Made by a program: the position numbers and the translations under genes. From Chlorops oryzae (Eukaryota > Arthropoda > Insecta > Diptera > Chloropidae), in assembly GCA_020466095.1 (NCBI GenBank), contig CM035806.1:18454724-18518723 (forward strand): DNA of 64,000 nucleotides. Reading direction: 5' to 3'. The notes under the pieces are model-generated. The model searched no databases. It was not told the DNA's origin and worked only from the letters and a program-made list of their open reading frames with translations. Shown piece by piece: positions 55,652-64,000 of this stretch. How positions within the stretch are numbered: the stretch's first letter is position 1; each line of letters starts with the position of its first letter.

Positions 55652-57945
55652 GTCAGTTTTCTCTCTGTCAATTTCAAGAATTGAAGAAAATTAAAAAAAT
55701 TTATGAAGATTTTTCGAGTATATTTGATTTTGCATTATTTTTGAATATCGGTTGCTTTATATTTTGAGAGCAAGAAAAAGTACGACCTCATGGAACAGTT
55801 GTTTGAGCATCTCATCTAAACATATTGAGGACGAGAATATATTCCTCGAAAATGGCAAGGAATTATTAATAGAATTCCATTTCAGATATGTACTTATTTG
55901 AGATAGTTGAACAAATCTTCTTATATGGAATTTACGATGAAATTTTAATTGTTTTGTCGATTAAAATTGTATTAAAAAAAAAAAAAAAATAAGAAAAAAT
56001 TATTTTACTTCGAATTGGAGTTTGTTTTAAAAAATTTATATAACTAAATCCAATTTACATCTTTAGAAAAATACTTTTCAAAACTATCCCACTTGTTTCA
56101 ATACTATGAATAAAAATTGTATGCAGATGAGCGTGGTCGTATGAGCAACGAGCCCGCGATACGTTTGCATGAACATCTATTTTCGTTACTCATACGCTGC
56201 TACGGCCAGTATTATTGTTTATTGCATGTAGGCAATAATGAAAAATGCCTGGAAAAAAATTAAAATTCTGCTTACGAGGCAATGTCCATGCAAGTACAAA
56301 CTGAAATTTTTTTTGGTTTTTTTCTGTTTTTAATTTTATCACCCCCCTCCCCTGTGTGTTTTTGCCGCACTTTCATGAAAGCATTGTGTGAGGCTCTCCC
56401 GGGGAATATGTCTGGCTTTTCGGCCGCAACCTGACATTTTGCATATTAATTAGCCTTCAAGAATGGAATCATAGTTTGGCACGTGTTTCGGTCGTATGTA
56501 ACAGAAAGTGCATATATGTATGTATGTATGTACGTTTGCGCGTTTTCAAATATATGCTGTCTCTGCGAAAAGTCACACTTTCATGCTTTTCCCTTTGAGA
56601 GTTTTACAATTTTCTCATTCCTGAGGCTCAGGGCTCAAGCACAGGTTCAGGCGCGTCATCCAAACATGGAAAATCCATCGACTTCAAAAGATGAATAAAA
56701 GCTTTTTGCGTCAATAATGATATTCCCACGAGCCTTTATTCCCGTCTATAAATATTCATTCGTAGGGGGAAAGAAATCAATACGCCCTTAAAGTAAAAAA
56801 AAAGAAAAAGCTTCAGATTTATCGTTGGCGGGGATTAATGAAAAATAGGAATTCATAGATTTTGTTGTTGTTGTTGTTGTTGTTGCTGTTGCTGTTGTTG
56901 TGTCCTACATAGAAAATCGAAGTGTGCTCATAATAATTGGCTGCGTTTATCGAAACAGTCATTAAGTGCAATTCCATGCTTATAAAATGTTAGTCCAATT
57001 AAATAATTTTAATTTTACTTCGACCCACATATCCTTTTCTTTTTGCGTAGCATGTTAACTGACACACATGGATACACTTTAAATGTTATTACATCCATAC
57101 TTGCAGGTAATGCCAATAAATTTATAATTTTAATTGGTCTTAAAACGTAAAACTCTTTTGATGCAAGCAAGTGCACGCGATTATTTTCGTCCCTTGAGTT
57201 TCTTTTACCTTTTTGAAATTAAAAAAAAAAAAAAAAAAAAATGTAATCAAGCGACCAGCAGGGAAGCACACACACACACACACACTCGCACTCACAAAAA
57301 ACGGCACGAAAGCCACAAAGAATATATTTGTTCAAGCTGAAATACGTTGGCTTCGACTGCATTTTATACTTCCTAAGACTTTTTTCGTTTTCTCTTCCCC
57401 ATCACCGTCATCGACATCGACGGTGGTGGCTTGATTTGTCATAGCTATTATAACTAGAATTCGTTTTAATAGCCGGTACACTGTGAAGAAATTTTTTCTC
57501 TGTGCACGTTCACCTTAAGGGCACGGAAAATGGGTCAAAAAATAGCCTCTGTTTTATTGCTTGTTTCTCCTCGTATGCGGACTAAAATGTGATTTACTGA
57601 CAATAACACGACTACTTGAACGCTTCTCGTTCGATTTCGAATTTCAATTCGAAGTAATTGAGGTAATCTCAAAAATTCGACAGTAGGTACACAGAGCGAA
57701 AAATGCCATATAAAAATAAAAGGATTTACGTCTAAATAAAGATGGCGACAAAATTAACGAAATATTACTGGAAAGTCTTTGTATTTTTATTTAATCTTGA
57801 ATTTCATCTATAATCGGCTTAAAATTTGAAGATAACTACTCATTCGTACTTGTTGTTGTGTTAAAATTAGTATTTGTACATCATAACATGAGCAAAAAAA
57901 TATTGCAAATCTGATGAAAAACTTTTGGTTTATTATTAAAAATTT
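55652..57945. other. Mostly unique DNA; one weak candidate exon
   Basis: A run at 55975-55989, (GTT)n/(GCT)n at 56864-56901, A run at 57222-57241, (CA)n at 57266-57285. The candidate exon at 56628 is listed separately. Confidence 0.5.
56628..56692 (+). CDS. Weak candidate terminal exon
   Basis: A pyrimidine-rich acceptor (ACAATTTTCTCATTCCTGAG) is followed by a G/C-rich frame reading AQGSSTGSGASSKHGKSIDF, then KR and TGA. AATAAA overlaps the stop region (56694). Composition differs from the neighbourhood. It is short, a second frame is also open (ending KDE), and I recognise no protein, so chance is quite possible. Confidence 0.15.
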
Positions 57946-57950
57946 TTTTA

Positions 57951-58005
<55 letters not shown>

Positions 58006-58226
58006 GTTATATATTATTATTATTATTATAAGGAATTTCGTCACATGGTGCCATTCGATGGTATTCACAGCTATCGCTATTATGCCTAGGGATTTGCTTT
58101 ATATGCAGAGTATCCAGTTATTATATTATTTATATATTCATTATTATTAATTATTATTATATTATAATTATTATTATTATTTTATTATTCATTATTACTT
58201 AGTTATTATATTATTGATTATTATTA

Positions 58227-58259
<33 letters not shown>

Positions 58260-58332
58260 CTAGTTATTAAATTATTTTTATTATTATATTATTATTATAT
58301 TATTATTATTATTTATTATTATTATTTATTTA

Positions 58333-58364
<32 letters not shown>

Positions 58365-58555
58365 ATTATTATTATATTATTTTAAATATTATTATTATTA
58401 TTATATTATTAATTGATTTATATAGAGTTTCGCACAGTCCGGAGACTGTATTTACGCGTTCCGGGTCTTAAAGACCAAGGAACTGCGCTCTGTTAGGGTG
58501 CAATCCAGGTTTTGCACCCATAGTTGAGTAAGCTTTTATCTTATTATTATTAGTA
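57946..58555 (-). repeat. (ATT)n array with two embedded retroposon 3' ends
   Basis: ATT runs lie at 57946-58030 and 58130-58417, with more ATT at 58540-58552. Two non-ATT bodies, 58031-58120 and 58424-58535, each sit immediately right of an ATT run. That is the layout of minus-strand elements with (TAA)n tails. The second contains the hairpins CAGTCCGGAGACTG and GGGTGCA...TGCACCC. (TAA)n-ended LINEs or SINEs are the likely source. Confidence 0.55.
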
Positions 58556-58597
58556 AGATGCCGTCAATAGCTCAAAGAATACGCGAATGAGAACTAA

Positions 58598-58672
58598 CCG
58601 TGGCGTGGTGGGTAGCGTGTCCGCGATCCCAAGGCTGGAGTTCGCAGTCCAGTCGCAGGCGACAAAAAGAGG
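58598..58672 (+). mobile_element. tRNA-derived SINE head, family B copy 2
   Basis: A box CGTGGCGTGGTGGGTAGCG, B-box region CTGGAGTTCGCAGTCCAG with paired flanks, then TCGCAGGCGACAAAA, the same exit as at 20950. Lacks a paired acceptor stem. Confidence 0.65.
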
Positions 58673-60955
58673 TGAAAAAATGGGGACTTGACAGAGCCAA
58701 GTAAACTTTATGGGAAAACATTTTTCAACTCAGGGAGGAGTAAAAAAAATTGCCGGCGATAAAGTGAAGTTGCCATTCAAAAATTCCTATGAGTTCTAAT
58801 GGAAAACTTCTTCGAAGTTCGACGCTCATCTAAGCGGGGATTTGAAATTTTTTTTTTCAAAGACTTTTTTTTTTGGATGAATTCCTCCGCAAATTTAGAC
58901 AGAACTCTTCGTGGACAGAAAAAAGAGAGAAATTTTCTAAGCATTCTTTTCTTTTGGCTCTGTGTATCTAAGTATCTGTGACAGTTAAGTTGAAACTTGA
59001 AGACGAAATTCGACTGCTGGCAGCTAAAAATATTTCATTATTTGTCCTTCAAAAGATTTCTATCTCTCAGTGTAGTCGAAAAAAACCTCATACTCCTCAG
59101 AGTTGTGAGCGCTTTTTGGTATTTGCGGTTACACTTCTCTCTTGCTTCTATATGTCTTTTTTTGCTTCGCTTTAAGCTCCTTTGTGGTTTTATACGCTTT
59201 TTAGTGTGCCTGACACACACACTGACTGACTGACTGACTGACTGACTCACTCACTCACTCACTCACTAGTTCTCTCCGATTCCATTCCTCTTGCCGAGCA
59301 AAAGACAAGTAAAGCACAAAAAACCAAACCGCCAATTTTAAGTCTTGGTTTAGCGAGTGAAAGTCAATTTGGCATGCAATGTGACGCGCAATTTGTTAGT
59401 TTGTTACCTTAACACAATTTGCTTGAAATCAGACGAAGTTTTTGCAAAAATTTATTTCACTTTTGAAGTGGCCTTGCTTTGCCAGCAGGAGCTTATTAGA
59501 TTTTCCTTACAAAAAAAAAAAATAAAAAAAACTGCTAATAATGTAAATAAATAAATTAAAAAAATAAAGGACTTCAAACGACATTTTCCTTTGTTGAACG
59601 TTTTTAATGAATAAAATAAAATTCATAATTGAGTAAAATTTAACTCGTGCACACCGAAATGACTTTCAGGAGTCGGCCTCTAGAAAGATATTGTAGGCAC
59701 TTTCATATTTTAATATGATACGATAAGTTCTAAATCACTTCTCACAGAACACTCGTCATTTGAGCCATACTCCTCCTCGTTATGATTTTACACTAGCCAA
59801 CCAATATGACTGTAATTGAATCTTCAACAAAGGATACCTACTGAAAATCATCATCCGTTAATTATCTAAGCCAGAGAACTCTACCAATCGAAATTACTCA
59901 CTTAATCACAAAACTAATGCAAACTTTAGCATAACTCTGAAACCCCATTAAGGGTTGTTAAACTTATTTAATCAAGTAAATTGAGTGCTCAAGAGACTAA
60001 GAAGAAGAAAATGAAGAAGAACAGCAACAAGAAGAAGAATTAGATATAACAACATGTAAGAAAAGCATGTGAAATTTTCTTCATATAAATAAAGATAGCA
60101 GAAGAAAGTGTAGAAATTTGCAAACATCCGAAGTAACAGAATTCTCGAACTCAGATTCGAATCTGAATTCAAAAATTCGAATTCCATTTGAGCCAAAATT
60201 TTGCTCCCGAAAAACTTTAAAGAGCTTCCTATCGCCGCTTTTAAGAGCTCACAGCGACCTCCGACGGCAGTAAGTAGAGAAGAGTGCTTACAACTTTTTA
60301 ATTTTTGGTATACACGAGTTGTAATATGTATAATCGCCCACTCGGTGGGGCAACCTAAGCTGCTTTTACTACCTTGCATGTAATTATTTAAAGTTTAATT
60401 AGAATTTCTTCTCTTCAGCTTTTGCGTAAATTAATTAGAAAATTCCAAGCGATGGCTGTAGGAGGATTCGAGGAAAGTGAATATTTTTTTTTTATATAAA
60501 TTTTTTTTGTTTAGCTTCCAGCTCTTCAGAATAGGAACATTGTGGCGTGGGGTTAAAAATGCTTCACTATTTGGCCTGACGACGACTCGAAATGCTTTAA
60601 GGGGGTTGGACAAAAATCAAATGACTTGCTGCGTTCAACAAGGTGTGTGTGTGTGTGTGTGCTGTGTGGACACAGATAGACAGACAGTTAGACCAAATCA
60701 TGCACCTAGTCTCCCTGGACTGCCGGCTTCCCCGTTTATGTGTATCCGATTTAGAGAGTTAGCATCGCACAGGGAAACACAATTCTGCATGTTCAATCTG
60801 TGACCTTCTGCAGATTATTTTTTTTTTTTTGCTTTCTGTCGCCCCAATATTTTGATACCTAGAGGTCCAGCTATTGTAAGTATAAAGAGCAAAAATTGAT
60901 AGCTATTCAATACAATCGTTGGCTTTGTGCATTTTCTAAAATAACAATAAAATAT
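58673..60955. other. No gene recognised
   Basis: (GACT)n then (CACT)n at 59213-59268, A runs at 59511-59530, (GT)n at 60642-60662. A 135-codon open frame on the minus strand (59972-60379) is the longest non-repeat frame outside the mariner. Its first half is compositionally ordinary, its second half is Leu/Phe-rich, and I can assign no family or splice structure. Confidence 0.45.
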
Positions 60956-60967
60956 AATAATAAAGGA

Positions 60968-61055
60968 GTTTCGGGCCGATAGCCTCAGAAGCTATTTTTC
61001 AAAGATTGTGTCTTAATTCATTTAGGCGCAATACTCAAATAATAATAATAATATT
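60968..61055 (+). mobile_element. Short (AAT)n-tailed retroposon, copy 3
   Basis: It contains GGGCCGATAGCCTCAGAAGC, the stem-loop at 61005-61032 and an (AAT)n tail. AATAATAAAGGA flanks it at 60956-60967 and 61056-61067, a probable target duplication that partly overlaps tail-like sequence. Confidence 0.7.
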
Positions 61056-61067
61056 AATAATAAAGGA

Positions 61068-62582
61068 CAGCCACAATCTCCCTTTTTTTTTTTTTGTACG
61101 CACATTGAGTGCAAATTCTATCGAAATTTGGATTTTTTTTTTGCATTTTTAAAAAATAATTTTCAAAGAAGGTATTTTTTATTCTATCCGGTTAATTTTA
61201 AAAATTATTTAATCCGCGATTATTTATTTCATTTATCTTTGATTTTTTAATTTATGTTTAATTTAAAAAATTGTTATTTTTATATTTTTAAAAATTTGTT
61301 TAACATTTTTTTATATTTTTTATATATTATTTTTATATTTTTTAAATTTTTCTTTGTCTTTTTTTAAATATTTTTATAAATATATTTTTTTTATATTTTC
61401 TACATATTTTTTTTTATATTTTTATACTTATACATATTATTTTAATATTATTTATATTTTTTAAAATATTATTTATATATTTTTTTAATTTTTTATAATT
61501 ATTTTTTATATTTATTTTTAATAGTTTTTAAAAATTTTTAAATATTTTTTATATATGTACATATTGTATATATTTAATATTTTTAAAATTTTGTAAAAAA
61601 TTTTTATATATTATTTTAATATTATTTAATTTTTTTTATATTTTTTATATACTTACATATTTTTCAATTATTTTTTTTTTCAAATTTTATTTAAGCTTTA
61701 ATTTTATAATTTTGTTCATCATGATGAATTATGCCTTCTGTAATACTCGGAATTTCATCGGCGCGTAACATTTCATTCTCTTTGATTTAAAGATGTTCTT
61801 GAGAGATCCGTCGACTTTTTAAGCTTTCCTCGTTCCTTTCGTTTGACGTGAGCCAAAAACTTAACAAAACAAATAAGGCAACTCAGAAGTGCTTTCCCAG
61901 TTTTCATTTGCTCAAAGGCGACATGCACTTTGCTTGAATGTTTCTATTGAAATTTTTTGTTATTATTTTTATATTTTTTTTTTTAACTTAATTAGTGTTG
62001 TTGTTGTTGTTGCCGTGTTGCTGTCAAGCTTAATTATTCCAAAAATATATGCACTTAAGTTGGCTGAAACAACGACATGAAAATGTTAGCGAGAAGTACA
62101 AAAACAAAGCTGAAGACTAAAACAAAACAAAACAAAACAAAAAAAGAAACAAAAAACCAAACAAAAACAAACCAAAAAACAAGCTCCTCGCCAAAAGAAA
62201 AACGGGCGCCGCCGAAAGCTACCTAAGTCGCTGCTAGCTGCTTCGTAATGATGACCTGGTTTTTCTTGTGCGCATTGTTGTGGGAGGACATGAAAAATAA
62301 AAAAGAAAATTAAACCCAAGTGTAAAGGAAAGGTGGCAGCACTGAGATTTCTCAAGCAGATATGCCCGCGTTTATAATTTCGGTTTGAAAATTTTTTCTT
62401 TCTTTACTTGTTTTCTTCTTTCTTCATCTTACAGTTCGCTTTGGCCTTTTTTTTTTTTTGTTTTTTGCTTTTGTTCTCTTCGCCTTCAACCGATTGATGT
62501 TATAATCCTTTCAATTTTCACATTCATTTTCCATTTTCGTCATGTTTTCACCATTTTTTTTATTTTTTTTTTTTTTTTTTTT
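61068..62582. other. No gene; T/A-rich then unique DNA
   Basis: 61130-61700 is TTTTTATATTTTT-type low complexity. 61701-62582 has GTT runs (61997-62013), an AAAAC-type run (62121-62182) and T runs. No coding or paired ends. Confidence 0.55.
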
Positions 62583-62642
62583 GGAACTCACCAAACTACG
62601 CTCATTTTGGGATTAGACGACCACTCCAAACAGATCATAGAA
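62583..62642 (+). repeat. Truncated fragment of the 27783/62643 family
   Basis: GGAACTCACCAAACTACGC and CTCATTTTGGGA are the inverse of 62787-62816 in the adjacent element. It is a partial copy in opposite orientation, giving a ~30 bp inverted pair that at first looks like a separate MITE. Confidence 0.5.
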
Positions 62643-62958
62643 TCCCTGCAGTAAGGAAATGGTTTCGAAGTAAAAAAAAAAAAAAACAGCACCCGGCCTA
62701 GGTGAGTCCATATAGAACCGTCCCCAAATTCATATGAAACGCGGTCGGTCTACGGTTAGCCTCCATCGGACTCACCCTCGTCCAGTCCCAAAAATGAGCG
62801 TAGTTGGGTGAGTTCCATTAAACTTGGCTCACCTGCATTCAAAGATAATGGGACTCACCCGCAACAATCCCCGCACATGCTTTGAAAAGCGGCCGGTTGT
62901 TTTTCAATGACACAATGCCCTATTTTAAGAGAGATGAGTTGAATGTATGGAAAGGCGA
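62643..62958 (+). mobile_element. Module-carrying repeat, homologous to 27783-28056
   Basis: It starts CCCTGCAGTAAGGAAATGG, like the CCCTGCAG-ended MITEs. It carries CGGACTCACCCTCGTCCAGT and the module CAATGACACAATGCCC (62905-62928) with GTTGAATGTATGG. The right end has no clear CTGCAGGG, so it may be truncated. Confidence 0.55.
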
Positions 62959-63029
62959 CCGGCACTGACTTCTTTAAGACCGACCTGCGGTCGACCCGGG
63001 AACGGTCTTATTTATTGCAGTGATATATT

Positions 63030-63300
63030 AACGTACGGGGAAATGATCAGCATTCCCAGGAGATTCGATTTAGCCATCTGCCTGAATAAATTATTTAAAG
63101 GGCTACCTCCTACAGTACTAAGGTTTGCTATAGGAGTTACAAAGACCGCTTTGAAATCTGAATTTTTCGAATATTTCAATGAAATTGAAGCTTATATATG
63201 TATATACATAGCTATAAGGCCTCGTTTCAATATCCAAAAATTGGAAAAGTGCGCATGGCAAAAGGGCAAAACAATTGAACAGAATTCGGCATAATCTTTT
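63030..63300 (+). mobile_element. Helentron/mini-me-like fragment
   Basis: AAATGATCAGCATTCCCAGG, AGATTCGATTTAGCCAT, GGCTACCTCCTACAGTACTA and TTTCAATGAAATT are collinear with parts of 31190-31640, but shorter and rearranged. Confidence 0.5.
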
Positions 63301-63317
63301 AATGGCCTTCTGATGTG

Positions 63318-64000
63318 TTTTTATACCCGATACACTCTGTGTCGAGGGTATATTGCGTTTGTGTGGTTGTGTGTAACACCCAGAACCAGTCGAGATAGAC
63401 CATACAAAATATATATAGAAATGATCAGCGTCACCAGGAGATTCGATTAGCCATGTCCGTCTCATGTTGCGCTTCTGTCTTATATACAGTTATCTTATCG
63501 AAGGAGTTGAGCTTCTTGACAAAATTTGGTATGCGTGCTCACAGACATGATAGAACAGTTCGAATGGACCCGATCGGACCTTTTTAGGGTACCTCCAGTA
63601 CTAGGGTCTGTACGAAAATCACAAAAACTGCTCTAAAATCTAAGTATTTCAATATATTTTGATGAAATTTGATATTTCAACATGTTTCAGGGCAAGTAAT
63701 ACGATTTCCAAAAATGTTCAAAGTGGGCGTGGCAGAAGGGCGTTTTTCGAAAATTGTCCCCTACACCCGAAACTCAAATGGGACTTGAACGAAATTTGGC
63801 ACTTATGCTTCCATTGTAGCCATAAACATCCTCCCCAAAAATTTCTTTGATCGGTCATTATTAAGGTACCTCCAGTACTAGGGTCTGTCACAAAAATTCC
63901 AAAACTGCCTCAAAATATTTCAATGAAACTTAAAATTTGAGTGTATATTTAAGCCTTCGATTGGAATTTCAAAAAAAAAATTGGAAAAGTGGGCGTGTCA
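63318..64000 (+). mobile_element. Helentron/mini-me-like element, cut by window end
   Basis: It starts TTTTATACCCGATACACTC and carries GATCAGCGTCACCAGGAG, TTATCGAAGGAGTTGAGC, GACCCGATCGGACC, GTACCTCCAGTACTAGGG (twice) and GTGGGCGTGGC. It is the inverse of 3141-4018 over most of its length and runs off the right edge. Confidence 0.65.

Noticed and set aside
59972..60379. 135-codon minus-strand frame
   Set aside because: It has no recognisable domain and a Leu/Phe-rich second half. Kept only as a note in the region entry.
62583..62816. Stand-alone MITE with 30 bp inverted ends GGAACTCACC
   Set aside because: Comparison with 27783-28056 shows that the left arm is a truncated inverted copy beside a separate element.

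Overview
This 64 kb window is non-coding, AT-rich, insect-type nuclear DNA. The (TACATA)-type microsatellites, the mellifera-like mariner, the mini-me/Helentron-like repeats carrying (GTCY)n tracts and the abundant hAT, pogo-like, Harbinger-like and TTAA MITEs point to a higher fly. A tephritid fruit fly is my best guess, made from general pattern and not from an alignment. No complete host gene is visible. The window reads as intergenic or large-intron DNA. Two or three short stretches with coding character and splice-like edges (minus strand at 23.0-23.7 kb, plus strand at 56.6 kb) are the only candidate exons.

The only transposase is in a 1290 bp mariner at 10374-11663, with perfect 32 bp terminal inverted repeats and TA target duplications. 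Its transposase is broken by two +1 shifts, both in A runs. All other mobile elements are non-autonomous.

Layout: 0-5.3 kb holds a deep nest in which a 350 bp MITE has swelled to 2.7 kb through six later insertions. 5.5-8.8 kb holds a SINE head, two copies of a 145 bp MITE and two hAT MITEs. 8.8-14 kb holds the mariner and an intact copy of the MITE that anchors the first nest. 14-19.9 kb is Helentron-like DNA with a 127 bp internal tandem repeat and a nested MITE. 20.8-22.6 kb is a MITE that carries two SINEs and a hAT-like foldback. 22.6-26.4 kb is mostly unique. 26.5-31.6 kb has a TTAA element inside a pogo-like MITE, and an 8-bp-TSD element nested in another (28420-30730). 31.6-37.4 kb is mostly AT-rich simple repeat. 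37.6-46 kb combines another Helentron-like copy, two nested MITEs and about 2.4 kb of polypyrimidine or polypurine tract. 46-56 kb holds a Helentron-like copy with a clean SINE insertion, Harbinger-like MITEs and a MITE with three SINE heads. 57.9-64 kb has (ATT)n-tailed retroposon ends, another SINE head, module-carrying MITE DNA and a Helentron-like copy cut by the window edge.

The strongest candidate for something undescribed is a group of at least seven short elements (20.8, 27.8, 35.9, 40.2, 53.8 and 62.6 kb, with relatives at 4.6 and 16.5 kb). They share termini of the form CCCNGNAG and 2-bp target duplications. The first six also share an internal module near CAATGACAGC(A)CAATGTTAA. 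I could not place them in a named superfamily. Several elements can be dated relative to each other because the window itself contains the matching empty sites.
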